64,000 nt of DNA from assembly GCA_045602925.1 (NCBI GenBank), contig JAZSCN010000016.1, forward strand, positions 3,164 through 67,163. Direction: 5' to 3'. Source of the DNA: UBA7477 sp045602925. GTDB taxonomy: Bacteria; Bacillota; Clostridia; Oscillospirales; Ruminococcaceae. The position numbers were made by a program, and so were the translations under genes. The notes beneath the pieces are model-generated. The model saw nothing but the letters and a program-made list of their open reading frames with translations, made no database searches and was not told the origin of the DNA. Below are positions 34,973-43,998 of the stretch, piece by piece (position 1 is the stretch's first letter; each line of letters starts with the position of its first letter).

Positions 34973-37606
34973 TTAGGAAGCGTAGCTTACTGCCATATCG
35001 TAGTAGACAGCGATTGCCTTTGCGAGTGTCTTATAGCTATCTGAGGTTGAAGGACTATCGCAAACGAGCTTTGCAAACTTCATAACGCTTGGCTCGTAGC
35101 CTTCGTCGAAGATTGCCACTCCGTCCATATATAATACATAACCTGTATTAAGCTCTGATGCGCTTATTCCTGTTATATCGATATAGCAAAGTCCTGACTT
35201 TTCGCCGATTGTGAAGTCTACGTCATTAGTTCCGTCTGTTACCTTAAGCTCGAAAGCCTCAAGTGTTCTATTGTTATCGACTGTGAAGTAATGTCTGATA
35301 GTAGTTTCTGACTTAAGGAGAAGGCTTGTTCCGTAGTATTCCACACCCATTGGGCGAACGCCTGAGAGGGCATATTCACCTGCATTACCCAGTGACTGAC
35401 TGTCAGCCAAGGTCTTGTCGGCTTCGTTAAGTCCTGCATTAGCGAGGTTATCGGTATTGTAATTAAAGTAATTCTGTGCGCTAGCGCCGTAATTAAGAAG
35501 TGCCTTAACGAGCGCCTTTGTCTTAGCGTCATAGCTACCGGATGAGAGGATATATTCTGCGTAATCCTTAACTGTGTAGGTAACCACTGTGCCGTTGCCG
35601 TTTGAGGTAATCATCTGAGCCTTGATTTCAGTTGTCATATCCTTTGCAGGAACGTCAACCGGGAATACATAGTACTGCTTACCTGTTACTGTGCTTGTTT
35701 TTGCGTCGGAAACCATAACCTTTACAGGCTCGTTGTCACCGACTGTAAACTGCATATAAGCCTGTTCGTCAGCAAGCACGCTGCTGTCGAGGAGCATATG
35801 GAAGTTTACGCCGACATTACCGTCAAGGCTTACTGTATAGCCTGCAAGCTGTGCGCCGATGCCGTCCATTATCTTCGGACAGTTGTCGCAAAGTCCGTCG
35901 CCCTTTGCGTCTACATGGTCACCTACCTCAAAGGTGTAGGTCTTCTTTACGTTAGGGTTATAGGTCGGGGTAATGGTAATTGTTACCGTGCCCTTTCCTA
36001 CGAAGGTTATGCTGCCTGTAGAGGTTGTGCTTGGTGTATTTACCTTTGCGATATTACTGTCAGAGGATTCAATATCGAAAAACTTTCTCTGTGCATCTGA
36101 AGGCTCTACATAGCTTGAAGGAATGTAGAAATAGAGGTTTGTGCCATCGCACTGCTTACTGCTCACCCAGGATGAGTAAGAGCCTGCACCTGTCTGGTTC
36201 CAGAAGGTTATGAAGTCAGTTGGTGTTATGAAGCTTTCTGCAAAGTCACAGTTCTTGCACTCTGATGTGCAGACATTGTCGCCTTCTTCAGGATATGTGT
36301 ACACAAGCTCGTGACCGTTCTTTATAACAGTTTCATTTGCTTCAAGGCCACTTGTTGCGATATCATAGAATGTTACTGTACCGTTGTTCCAGGTATACCA
36401 GATAACCTTTCCGTCATTTACGAGCGGAGCACAGTCGGAGAGATAAGCGCCCTCGATACTGCAAATCTCACTTGTGAGATTTCCCTTACCGTCAAGTGTT
36501 ACATAGGACACGCCGTAGATATCGCTCCACAGGAGCATAAACGAATTGTCCGAGAGCTTTACAAGGTGTGGTGTATTTGATGTAGGACCGCCGTCAGCTG
36601 TGTTAGTAATCTGCTTTATAGAAATCTCATCGGTCGTCTTATCAATAACGCTGATGTAGATGTTTCTTGTAAAGCGTGAAGTATTCTTCTCGTCCTGGAT
36701 AACAGAGTTGTATGCAACGATGTAGCTTGTATCGGAATACTCAAAGCCACCGATAGAAGCACCTGTTGCATTCTGACCTGTTGCACCCGGGAAGTTGAGA
36801 ATATCAATTTCTTTGTTTGTTGAAATGCTTCCATTTGAATTAATTGTACCCATTTCAATCACGATAGAACGAGGATACGCATCACCGTGGTCTACAAAAG
36901 CGATATTTGAACCGTCAATCTGTACAAACTGGTTGAAGGAGTGTGATGCATAAGCAACAGTTTTGCTTGTTGCAGTCATATTCTCTGTATCAACAACAAT
37001 TGTAAAGTTAGACTGGTGATTGAGTCCGTCGCTTGATTCATACATTTCGTGGGCAGTTCTCACGACAAGGTACTTGCCATACTCTGCAAATCTTACTGAG
37101 CCTGCGTCAAAAGGAACAGTTGTATTGCAGTCATACACGCCAACAGAGGATATTCTGTTCCAGCTCTTATCGTACTTTGTGATGCGGAAGCACTCTACCT
37201 CTGCACTTTCATTATTGTTGTACTGACCGGACACAACATAGTAGTTGTCTGCACTTTCGTAGAAGCCACCGAAGATGCTGAGCTCTGCATCAACAAGCTT
37301 TGTGCTCTTGATATTGTAGTCGGTATCATAATACTCTATGAGATACTTACCCGAAACTGCGTCCTCCTGGAATCTCATAAGCTGTCCGTTACTTGTTGTA
37401 GTAAGGTAGGATTCTATCGGGTATGCCCATGTGCTGTAATTCTGGGCATTTGTATTCCTGCCCGAATATGTTGTACACTGCGTAGCTACTGCGGCATTTG
37501 CTATGACTGCGGTATCGGTAAGACCGCTAAAGCCGTTTGCAATACCTGAAGCTGCAACAGCTGCACAGCACAAAAGCGCTGTCAATCTTGACGCTTTGAA
37601 TTTCAT
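34973..37606 (-). CDS. Large secreted protein with Ig-like and cysteine modules
   Basis: 877 residues. The N-terminus MKFKASRLTALLCCAAVAAS is a Sec signal ending near ANA. Residues ~30-450 are beta-rich and repetitive, consistent with a propeller-like fold (inferred). Then come a CTSECKNC segment, a probable bacterial Ig-like domain (SSDSNIAKVNTPSTTS to TPTYNPNVKKTYTFEV), a DHVDAKGDGLCDNC module, and a C-terminal domain with AGYTVSLDGNVGVNFHM and KALLNYGASAQNYFNY, a type frequent in clostridial surface proteins. AAGGGGA precedes the ATG. No LPxTG or membrane tail is visible, so it is probably released or non-covalently held. First gene of a three-gene group. Confidence 0.8.
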   Translation of the reverse strand: MKFKASRLTALLCCAAVAASGIANGFSGLTDTAVIANAAVATQCTTYSGRNTNAQNYSTWAYPIESYLTTTSNGQLMRFQEDAVSGKYLIEYYDTDYNIKSTKLVDAELSIFGGFYESADNYYVVSGQYNNNESAEVECFRITKYDKSWNRISSVGVYDCNTTVPFDAGSVRFAEYGKYLVVRTAHEMYESSDGLNHQSNFTIVVDTENMTATSKTVAYASHSFNQFVQIDGSNIAFVDHGDAYPRSIVIEMGTINSNGSISTNKEIDILNFPGATGQNATGASIGGFEYSDTSYIVAYNSVIQDEKNTSRFTRNIYISVIDKTTDEISIKQITNTADGGPTSNTPHLVKLSDNSFMLLWSDIYGVSYVTLDGKGNLTSEICSIEGAYLSDCAPLVNDGKVIWYTWNNGTVTFYDIATSGLEANETVIKNGHELVYTYPEEGDNVCTSECKNCDFAESFITPTDFITFWNQTGAGSYSSWVSSKQCDGTNLYFYIPSSYVEPSDAQRKFFDIESSDSNIAKVNTPSTTSTGSITFVGKGTVTITITPTYNPNVKKTYTFEVGDHVDAKGDGLCDNCPKIMDGIGAQLAGYTVSLDGNVGVNFHMLLDSSVLADEQAYMQFTVGDNEPVKVMVSDAKTSTVTGKQYYVFPVDVPAKDMTTEIKAQMITSNGNGTVVTYTVKDYAEYILSSGSYDAKTKALVKALLNYGASAQNYFNYNTDNLANAGLNEADKTLADSQSLGNAGEYALSGVRPMGVEYYGTSLLLKSETTIRHYFTVDNNRTLEAFELKVTDGTNDVDFTIGEKSGLCYIDITGISASELNTGYVLYMDGVAIFDEGYEPSVMKFAKLVCDSPSTSDSYKTLAKAIAVYYDMAVSYAS

Positions 37607-37643
37607 ATTCAAATCCCCTTTCAATACATAATTATTCAAAATA

Positions 37644-37672
37644 ATTGTAGCATATTTGATTTGATTTGTAAA
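37644..37672 (-). promoter_or_regulatory. Promoter of the secreted protein gene
   Basis: Minus strand TTTACA (37667-37672), 17-base spacer, TACAAT (37644-37649). Confidence 0.6.
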
Positions 37673-37749
37673 CGATTTTTTTAATTCTTTTTCCGTTACG
37701 GATACGATTTGTGCAAACGATACACAATAAGCTATCGGAGGTGATAATT

Positions 37750-37908
37750 ATGCACAAACGAAAGCTTATACGGGCTGTTGTTTCAAAAAAGCTGTCGCAG
37801 ATAAAGGACAATGATAATGTCCCTGACATTTATCCTGCCATTGACACAGACCTTGCAAGAGATAACCTTGAAAACGACCTTCCCATGTGCGACAGGAACG
37901 ATATTTAG
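37750..37908 (+). CDS. Small hypothetical protein (52 aa)
   Basis: MHKRKLIRAVVSKKLSQIKD begins a protein with a basic N-terminal and an acidic C-terminal half; no cysteine motif beyond one Cys near the end. GGAGG lies eight bases before the ATG, which argues for a real gene. The following gene has its own promoter, so the pair may or may not be cotranscribed. No function is assigned. Confidence 0.5.
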   Translation: MHKRKLIRAVVSKKLSQIKDNDNVPDIYPAIDTDLARDNLENDLPMCDRNDI

Positions 37909-37941
37909 CGTTTATTTTCGCCTATTATGCATTATTTGATA

Positions 37942-37970
37942 TTGACTAAAAGGCGGATTTGTAGTATAAT
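37942..37970 (+). promoter_or_regulatory. Promoter of the asparagine-synthase-like gene
   Basis: TTGACT (37942-37947), 17-base spacer, TATAAT (37965-37970), 35 bases upstream of the start codon. Confidence 0.78.
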
Positions 37971-38004
37971 TACAAGGTAATTTTTTACTTTAAGAGGTGT
38001 AGTT

Positions 38005-39543
38005 ATGCTTGAATTAAAGGAGTACCGTGGACACATCAGAAACCACAGACAGCTTTGTGAGGAGCTTTCTCTTGAAAGCGGTCTTACAAGAGAAGAGAGA
38101 GAAAAAGCTATTCTTACAGAAGGCTATAAAAAGTGGGGCAAGGATATTGCAAGCCACATATACGGAATGTTTGCATTCGCAATTTACGATACAGATAAAG
38201 ACGAGCTTTTCTGCATTCGTGACCAGTTCGGCACAAAGCCTTTTTACTACTATGTAACAGAAAGTGGCGAGCTTTTATACGGCACTATGATTAGGAATTT
38301 TATTTCTAAGGAAGGCTTTGTAAAAGAGCTAAACGTCGATATGCTTCAGATTTATATGAGTCTTACCTATGTTGGTGGAGAGGACACCTTCTTTAAGGGT
38401 GTAAAGAAGCTTATGCCGGGGCATTACCTCACCTTCAAGGACGGAGAGCTCAAAATTGTGAGATACTGGACTCCTACCTTCAATGCTGACAATGATAAGA
38501 CTTTAGAGCAGTGGGCTGACGAGATTCACTCGACCGTTTCTGAGATTGTTACTGAGATTAAGGATGATGACGAAACAGCGTACTCGTTCCTTTCAGGTGG
38601 CGTTGACTCGTCTTATGTGCTCGCTATGACTGACGCTCAAGTGACAAGCTCATGTGGTTATGACGATGAGAGATTTGACGAATCGGGGCTTGCAAAGGTT
38701 ACTGCTGACCTACTCGGCAGAGAGAACATTCGCTGTGTAATACAGCCTGAGGATTACTTTAGCATTGTGCCTTACGTTATGTACAACATGGAACAGCCAC
38801 TCGGTGACGCTTCTGCTATTGCTTTTGCGCTCGGTTGCAAAGCGACGGCACAGCACACAAAGCTTTGCTACTCAGGAGAGGGCTCTGACGAGTTCTTCGG
38901 TGGCTACAACATGTACAGAAACGCTGAGAGATACGGCGAAAACCTCAAGACCTTCTATGTCGGCAACACCAACATTATGAAGGAAGACGAGAAAAAGCGT
39001 ATTCTCAAGAGCTACAACGAGGATATTCTTCCTATAAACATTGCAAAGAAGATTTACGAGGAGACCGAGGGCCTTGACCCACTCACCAAGATGAGCGATG
39101 TTGACATTCAGATTTGGCTCGAGGGTGATATTTACCTTAATGTCGACAAGATGAGCGAGGCTGCAGGCCTTGAGGTAAGAATGCCACTCACTGATATGCG
39201 TGTGTTCGACATTGCCTCTAGGATGCCTTCTAAGCACAAGGTAACCGAGGAGCAGAACAAGGTTGCTCTCCGTACTGCTGCGGCTAAGGTGCTCCCTGAA
39301 GAAATCGCCTTCAGAAAGAAGCTCGGCTTTATTGTACCAATCAGAATATGGCTCGCAGACGAGCGTTACAATGCAGATGTAAGGGCAAAATTCAAGAGCG
39401 AGATGGCAGGAAAGTTCTTTGACCTCGATGAGATAAACGCTATCTGGGAAGAATACATCGGTGGAAATTCCGATAACTGGCGTAAGGTCTGGACTATCTA
39501 TACCTTCCTCGTTTGGTACGAAGAGTACTTCGTAAAGAGATAA
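38005..39543 (+). CDS. Asparagine synthetase-like protein lacking the glutaminase nucleophile
   Basis: 512 residues. AsnB enzymes use glutamine amide nitrogen, via an N-terminal Cys-2 glutaminase, to make asparagine from aspartate and ATP. Here the synthetase half is complete: PP-loop SGGVDSS (residues 197-203), SGEGSDEFFGGY and EVRMPLTDMRVFD. The glutaminase half begins at the position equivalent to NGEIYNYxELR (here YRGHIRNHRQLCEEL), so ~75 residues including the nucleophile Cys are missing. AGAGGTG lies just upstream of ATG 38005, so this is the true start, not a broken gene. It may use ammonia or act on another carboxylate. Confidence 0.82.
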   Translation: MLELKEYRGHIRNHRQLCEELSLESGLTREEREKAILTEGYKKWGKDIASHIYGMFAFAIYDTDKDELFCIRDQFGTKPFYYYVTESGELLYGTMIRNFISKEGFVKELNVDMLQIYMSLTYVGGEDTFFKGVKKLMPGHYLTFKDGELKIVRYWTPTFNADNDKTLEQWADEIHSTVSEIVTEIKDDDETAYSFLSGGVDSSYVLAMTDAQVTSSCGYDDERFDESGLAKVTADLLGRENIRCVIQPEDYFSIVPYVMYNMEQPLGDASAIAFALGCKATAQHTKLCYSGEGSDEFFGGYNMYRNAERYGENLKTFYVGNTNIMKEDEKKRILKSYNEDILPINIAKKIYEETEGLDPLTKMSDVDIQIWLEGDIYLNVDKMSEAAGLEVRMPLTDMRVFDIASRMPSKHKVTEEQNKVALRTAAAKVLPEEIAFRKKLGFIVPIRIWLADERYNADVRAKFKSEMAGKFFDLDEINAIWEEYIGGNSDNWRKVWTIYTFLVWYEEYFVKR

Positions 39544-39568
39544 TTTTGCAGATATATTTGTACTTCTT

Positions 39569-39726
39569 GAGAGAGACCCTTTTGTAAAAGGGTCTCTCTC
39601 AAACTCTCTCCCTAAAACTTTTAATGTAATTTTCGATAAGTGGGCTATAGCCCACTATCGAAAATTAAGCTAAGAGTCTTTGGAAAGGGATATGGGGAAT
39701 AACCTTTCTGCAGAAAGGTTTGCCCC
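39569..39726. repeat. Palindrome cluster downstream of the asparagine-synthase-like gene
   Basis: Three strong inverted repeats lie in 160 bases: 39569-39600 (perfect 15-bp arms GAGAGAGACCCTTTT, 2-base spacer), 39627-39667 (20-bp arms TAATTTTCGATA...GTGGGCTA with one bulged base) and 39701-39720 (perfect palindrome AACCTTTCTG/CAGAAAGGTT, framed by GGGG/CCCC at 39694-39726). Flanks of the second (about 39611-39625 and 39668-39690) can pair again with G-T pairs. No ORF or transposase is present. A short interspersed palindromic element or structured RNA is possible. Confidence 0.75.
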
Positions 39727-39756
39727 AAAAAGCTCCATAACATCTTACAAATATTA

Positions 39757-39798
39757 AATCCCGTAGAGAAAATCCAATCTCTACGGGATTACTGTTTA
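39757..39798. terminator. Bidirectional terminator upstream of the trxB end
   Basis: Perfect stem AATCCCGTAGAGA/TCTCTACGGGATT (39757-39790) between the convergent asparagine-synthase-like and trxB genes; T-rich sequence follows on the plus strand. Confidence 0.85.
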
Positions 39799-39807
39799 TT
39801 ATTTATG

Positions 39808-40713
39808 CTAGATACTATCTGCTCTATCGCAGGCAGCGAGTGCTGCGATTGCGCCATCTGATGCGGCTGTTACGACTTGTCTAATACTCTTAGTTCTGCA
39901 GTCGCCTGCTGCAAAGATGCCTTCGCAGGAAGTTTTAGTATCCTCGCCTGCTACTATATAGCCTCTTTCGTCGAGCTCTACAACGCTCTTGAAAGCGTCG
40001 TTTTGGGGAACAAGTCCGATTGCAACGAACATTCCGTCGAGCGTAAGCTCAGACCTTTCGCCTGTTTTTGCGTCGGAAATCTCTATTCCGGTAAGCTCCT
40101 TTTCGCCAATAAGACCGACAACCGTCTTACCGAGCATTACCTCGACATTTGCCTTTGAGGTAAGCTTCTCTACAAGCTTTTGCTCGCCGGTGAAGAAGTC
40201 AAGATTTTGCACAACATAGACCTTTTTTGCGAGGTCTGAGAGGAGTATAGCTTCCTGGAGTGCAGAATTTCCGCCACCTATTACTGCGACAGTTTTGCCC
40301 TCATAGAAGGCACCGTCACAAACGGCACAGAAGGAAATCCCCTCGCCGATAAGCTCCTGCTCGCCCTCGAGTCCCAGGAGTCTATGCTTTGCACCTGTTG
40401 CGATAATAAGGGACTTGCCCTCATACTCGCCACTATCGGTTGTAACCTTTATAGTGCTGTTCTTTTCTACAGAAAGCACCTCTGCGCACTCTACGTCGGC
40501 TTCGAGCCCTAGTGCTTGCTCAACAAGCTTTTCGGCAAATTCATTACCTGTAACCTCGGCAAAGCCCGGGATATTCTCGACCTTTGGGGAAAAGGTAATC
40601 TGGCCACCGAAGCCTCCCTTTTCGATTACGAGCACAGATTTATTAGCTCTGCGAGCGTATATAGCAGCGGTCAGCCCCGCAGGCCCGCCGCCTATAATTA
40701 TTACGTCATACAT
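39808..40713 (-). CDS. trxB: Thioredoxin reductase
   Basis: 301-residue flavoprotein that passes NADPH electrons to thioredoxin-like proteins. FAD motif GGGPAGLTAAIYARRA at residues 8-23, redox pair C129-AV-C132 (FCAVCDGAFY), NADPH motif GGGNSALQEA and the C-terminal GIFAAGDCRTKSIRQVVTA. Standard length. It starts 14 bases after nrdD, whose C-terminus is a redoxin domain, so TrxB is a plausible direct reductant of that domain. Confidence 0.94.
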   Translation of the reverse strand: MYDVIIIGGGPAGLTAAIYARRANKSVLVIEKGGFGGQITFSPKVENIPGFAEVTGNEFAEKLVEQALGLEADVECAEVLSVEKNSTIKVTTDSGEYEGKSLIIATGAKHRLLGLEGEQELIGEGISFCAVCDGAFYEGKTVAVIGGGNSALQEAILLSDLAKKVYVVQNLDFFTGEQKLVEKLTSKANVEVMLGKTVVGLIGEKELTGIEISDAKTGERSELTLDGMFVAIGLVPQNDAFKSVVELDERGYIVAGEDTKTSCEGIFAAGDCRTKSIRQVVTAASDGAIAALAACDRADSI

Positions 40714-40727
40714 ACTATAACTTCCAA

Positions 40728-43097
40728 TCAGACGCCGAGCATCTTCTTAATATCTGAAACGCCTGCGTACTTTGAAGCTTCGCCATTCTTTACAACTACG
40801 AGTGTTGGAGCCTGCTTTACGCCGAATGCGTTTGTGAGCTCTACGTTCTCGTTAGCGAGGAGCTTTTCGTACTGCACGCCTGCTTTATCGAGGATTGAGC
40901 AAGCAATCTTACAGTTAGGGCAAGTTGCTGTTGTAAAGAGGTATGTGCCATCCTGAACAGAGGCGCTCTCGTTTTCGCAGCATTCACATTCAGCCTTCTT
41001 TACGCCTTCGTGCTTAAGCTGAGATGTGCCGATGTTATAAACCTTTCTGTCCTTATACTCCTGAGTCTTACCGTCATTCCAGTTCTGAACAGGACGATAG
41101 TAGCCTGTAATACGGCTATAAACCTCAGTCTTTTCGCCACATTCAGGACAGGTGAACTGCTCGCCTGCGAGGTAGCCGTGTGACTTACATACAGAATATG
41201 TTGGTGAAAGTGTGTAATATGGAAGCTTATAGTTTTCAGCAATCTTCTTTACGAGGTTAGCAGCAGACTTCCAATCAGGGAGCTTTTCGCCGAGGAATGA
41301 ATGGAATACTGTACCTGATGTATAGAGAGTCTGGAGCTCATCCTGGATATCGAGGGCTGTGAAGATATCTTCTGTATAGCCAACAGGGAGATGTGAGCTG
41401 TTTGTATAGTAAGGTGTCTTGCCTTCTTCGTTACCTGCTGTGATGATATCAGGGAAGTGCTTGAGGTCGTGCTTAGCAAGTCTGAAGGATGTAGACTCTG
41501 CAGGTGTTGCTTCGAGGTTGTAGAGGTCGCCGTACTCAACCTGGTAGTCGGAGAGTCTTTCACGCATATGGTTGAGGACGTCCTTTGTGAACTGCTGAGT
41601 CTTTTCGTTTGTAAGGTCAGCTCTGAGCCACTTAGCGTTAAGGCCAACCTCGTTCATACCAACAAGACCGATTGTTGAGAAGTGGTTGTTAAATGTGCCG
41701 AGGTATCTCTTTGTATATGGATAGAGGCCTGCTTCGAGGAGCTTTGTGATAACTGTTCTCTTAACCTTGAGTGAACGAGCAGAGATATCCATAAGTCTGT
41801 CAAGACGCTTATAGAAGTCAGCTTCGTCCTTTGCAAGATAAGCAATTCTAGGCATATTGATTGTAACAACGCCTACAGAACCTGTGGACTCACCACTACC
41901 GAAGAAGCCACCGGACTTCTTACGGAGCTCTCTTAGGTCAAGACGGAGTCTGCAACACATACTTCTTACGTCGCTTGGCTCCATATCGCTGTTGATGTAG
42001 TTAGAGAAGTAAGGTGTGCCGTACTTTGATGTCATCTCGAACAGCAGACGGTTATTCTCTGTATCAGACCAGTCGAAGTTACGTGTGATTGAGTAGGTTG
42101 GAATTGGATACTGGAAGCCTCTGCCGTTAGCGTCGCCCTCAATCATGATTTCGATAAACGCCTTGTTTATCATATCCATTTCCTTCTGGCAATCCTTGTA
42201 CTTAAAGTCAGCTTCCTTACCACCGATAATACAGTTGAGCTCTGCGAGGTCGTTTGGAACAACCCAGTCGAGTGTAATGTTTGTAAATGGTGACTGAGTA
42301 CCCCAACGGCTAGGAGTGTTTACGCCATAGATAAATGACTCGATGCACTTCTTAACCTGTCCGAAGTTAAGGTTATCTATCTTTACGAATGGAGCAAGAT
42401 ATGTATCGAATGAGGAGAATGCCTGAGCACCAGCCCACTCGTTCTGCATAATGCCGAGGAAGTTTACCATCTGGTTGCAAAGGCTTGCGAGATGCTTTGC
42501 AGGAGCAGATGTAATCTTACCAGGTACACCGCCGAGGCCTTCCTGGATAAGCTGCTTTAGTGACCAACCTGCACAGTAGCCTGTGAGCATTGAGAGGTCA
42601 TGGATGTGGATATCTGCGTTACGGTGAGCGTTGCCTATCTCGTCATCATAGATTTCAGACAGCCAGTAGTTAGCTGTTACTGCACCTGAGTTGCTGAGGA
42701 TAAGTCCACCAACGGAATATGTAACTGTTGAGTTTTCCTTTACTCGCCAGTCATTTACATTAAGGTAGTTATCGATAATTGCCTTATAGTCAACCATTGT
42801 TGCTGTAAGGTTACGAATCTTTTCTCTCTGTCTACGATAGATGATGTATGCCTTAGCAACATCGTCATAGCCTGCCTTGATGAGAACAGATTCTACGCTG
42901 TCCTGGATGTTTTCAACAGAGATAGCCTGGTCGTTTATCTTAGGCTCAAACTCTGCTGTAACCTTGAGAGCGAGAAAGTCGATAATGTCGGCATTATACT
43001 GCTTCTTACAAGCCTCGAATGCCTGAGTGATTGCTGAGCTGATTTTGGTAAGGTCGAACGAAACTATCTTACCGTCTCTTTTTACTACATTGTACAT
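40728..43097 (-). CDS. nrdD: Class III anaerobic ribonucleotide reductase with fused redoxin domain
   Basis: 789 residues; reduces ribonucleotides in anaerobic cells using a glycyl radical. The ATP-cone is at residues ~1-95 (MYNVVKRDGKIVSFDLTKIS), the catalytic barrel follows (CCRLRLDLREL), and the radical loop is RITGYYRPVQNWNDGK with the glycine at about residue 665. A CPECG element precedes it. Residues ~716-789 add a thioredoxin/glutaredoxin-like domain with CPNC (726-729) and the cis-Pro segment QAPTLVVV. Most NrdD proteins end before this. AGAGGAA precedes the ATG at 43097. nrdG lies upstream and trxB downstream. Confidence 0.94.
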   Translation of the reverse strand: MYNVVKRDGKIVSFDLTKISSAITQAFEACKKQYNADIIDFLALKVTAEFEPKINDQAISVENIQDSVESVLIKAGYDDVAKAYIIYRRQREKIRNLTATMVDYKAIIDNYLNVNDWRVKENSTVTYSVGGLILSNSGAVTANYWLSEIYDDEIGNAHRNADIHIHDLSMLTGYCAGWSLKQLIQEGLGGVPGKITSAPAKHLASLCNQMVNFLGIMQNEWAGAQAFSSFDTYLAPFVKIDNLNFGQVKKCIESFIYGVNTPSRWGTQSPFTNITLDWVVPNDLAELNCIIGGKEADFKYKDCQKEMDMINKAFIEIMIEGDANGRGFQYPIPTYSITRNFDWSDTENNRLLFEMTSKYGTPYFSNYINSDMEPSDVRSMCCRLRLDLRELRKKSGGFFGSGESTGSVGVVTINMPRIAYLAKDEADFYKRLDRLMDISARSLKVKRTVITKLLEAGLYPYTKRYLGTFNNHFSTIGLVGMNEVGLNAKWLRADLTNEKTQQFTKDVLNHMRERLSDYQVEYGDLYNLEATPAESTSFRLAKHDLKHFPDIITAGNEEGKTPYYTNSSHLPVGYTEDIFTALDIQDELQTLYTSGTVFHSFLGEKLPDWKSAANLVKKIAENYKLPYYTLSPTYSVCKSHGYLAGEQFTCPECGEKTEVYSRITGYYRPVQNWNDGKTQEYKDRKVYNIGTSQLKHEGVKKAECECCENESASVQDGTYLFTTATCPNCKIACSILDKAGVQYEKLLANENVELTNAFGVKQAPTLVVVKNGEASKYAGVSDIKKMLGV

Positions 43098-43138
43098 AAA
43101 ATTCCTCTCCATTCTATATTTTTTGTGGTAATGAACTA

Positions 43139-43191
43139 ATTATATAATATATATAGTGATTTGTCAATAGCAAATTCACTATATATTGTGG
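43139..43191 (-). promoter_or_regulatory. nrdD promoter with two NrdR boxes
   Basis: Minus strand TTGACA (43162-43167), 17-base spacer, TATAAT (43139-43144). Two 16-bp sites like the NrdR consensus acaCwAtATaTwGtgt lie at 43144-43159 (over the spacer) and 43176-43191 (just upstream of the -35; only the end positions differ). Their starts are 32 bp apart, about three helical turns, the usual arrangement for NrdR repression. Confidence 0.8.
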
Positions 43192-43203
43192 TTTGGGTTA
43201 AAA

Positions 43204-43890
43204 TTATCTAATCTTAGCCGAAAGCCCGTATTCAAGAGCTTTTTGGCACATTTGGGTCAATTTCTCGTCAGGAACGGGGCTGAGCCCATCAGAAATAATG
43301 TCGCCTGAGTCTTTAAATTTCTGGATAAAATACTTTGGTATACTCCCTACCCACTCGGCAATTTTCTCAAAATCTTCTGCCGTATGGAGTTCGTTTACTA
43401 CCGTTGTTCTAAGCTCGTATTCTACGCCGGATTCTTTTAAAGCTTGCAGGCTTTGCTCGACATTTGAAATATCGAAGTTATCTATTCCCGTAGTGAGCGA
43501 GTATTTTTCCTTAGAATTTTTAATATCCATTGAGACATAGTCCAGAAGTTTTTTTGAAAGAAGCTCTCTAAGCTTATCCGGAAAGCAACCGTTTGTATCG
43601 AGCTTTACGCTATAACCCAGCGCCTTGATGCTCTCTATAAACTCCTCGATGCCCTGCTGCAGAAGAGGTTCGCCACCCGTGATGCACACGCCGTCCAAAA
43701 GACCTTTACGTTTTTCAAGGTAGCTGAAAATTTCCTCCTGCGTGACATCGCCTGCGTCCTGCGTATGAGTGACAAGCGAGGCGTTATGACAGAAGGGGCA
43801 ACGCAAATTGCAGCCCTTTGTGAACACAAGGCAGGCAACCTTTCCCGGATAGTCTAGTAGCGTAAGCTTCTGAAATCCGCCTATTTTCAC
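43204..43890 (-). CDS. nrdG: Anaerobic ribonucleotide reductase activating protein (radical SAM)
   Basis: About 228 residues; installs the glycyl radical on NrdD using SAM and a 4Fe-4S cluster. The cluster motif is CNLRCPFC (CxxxCxxC), followed by ITGGEPLLQ. The N-terminus KIGGFQKLTLLDYPGK and the length match the NrdG2-type activases. I prefer GTG 43890, which gives the family N-terminus, although its SD is weak; the GTG at 43929 would add 13 non-family residues encoded by a hairpin. It has its own NrdR-controlled promoter. Confidence 0.9.
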   Translation of the reverse strand: MKIGGFQKLTLLDYPGKVACLVFTKGCNLRCPFCHNASLVTHTQDAGDVTQEEIFSYLEKRKGLLDGVCITGGEPLLQQGIEEFIESIKALGYSVKLDTNGCFPDKLRELLSKKLLDYVSMDIKNSKEKYSLTTGIDNFDISNVEQSLQALKESGVEYELRTTVVNELHTAEDFEKIAEWVGSIPKYFIQKFKDSGDIISDGLSPVPDEKLTQMCQKALEYGLSAKIR

Positions 43891-43905
43891 GCTTTCACCA
43901 TCTCT

Positions 43906-43936
43906 CTTTGGAGAAGTGGCTCTCGCCACCTCTCCC
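43906..43936. other. Hairpin in the nrdG leader
   Basis: Inverted repeat GGAGAAGTGGC/GCCACCTCTCC with loop TCTC (about 43910-43936), one mismatch. On the plus strand it is followed by CCCTTTTT; on the minus strand it lies just upstream of the nrdG GTG and could affect its translation. The rest of 43891-44180 holds the nrdG promoter, an AT-rich palindrome pair and a terminator, and no gene. Confidence 0.45.
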
Positions 43937-43998
43937 CTTTTTAGTTATATAAACTCCCTCTTGCTCTTACAATCCACAGATTGCTTGTTAAAAATAAA

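Noticed and set aside
37750..39543. 52-aa protein plus asparagine-synthase-like enzyme as a lasso-peptide system
   Set aside because: No leader peptidase, RRE protein or exporter is adjacent, the peptide lacks a lasso-like core, and the enzyme resembles AsnB more than a lasso cyclase.
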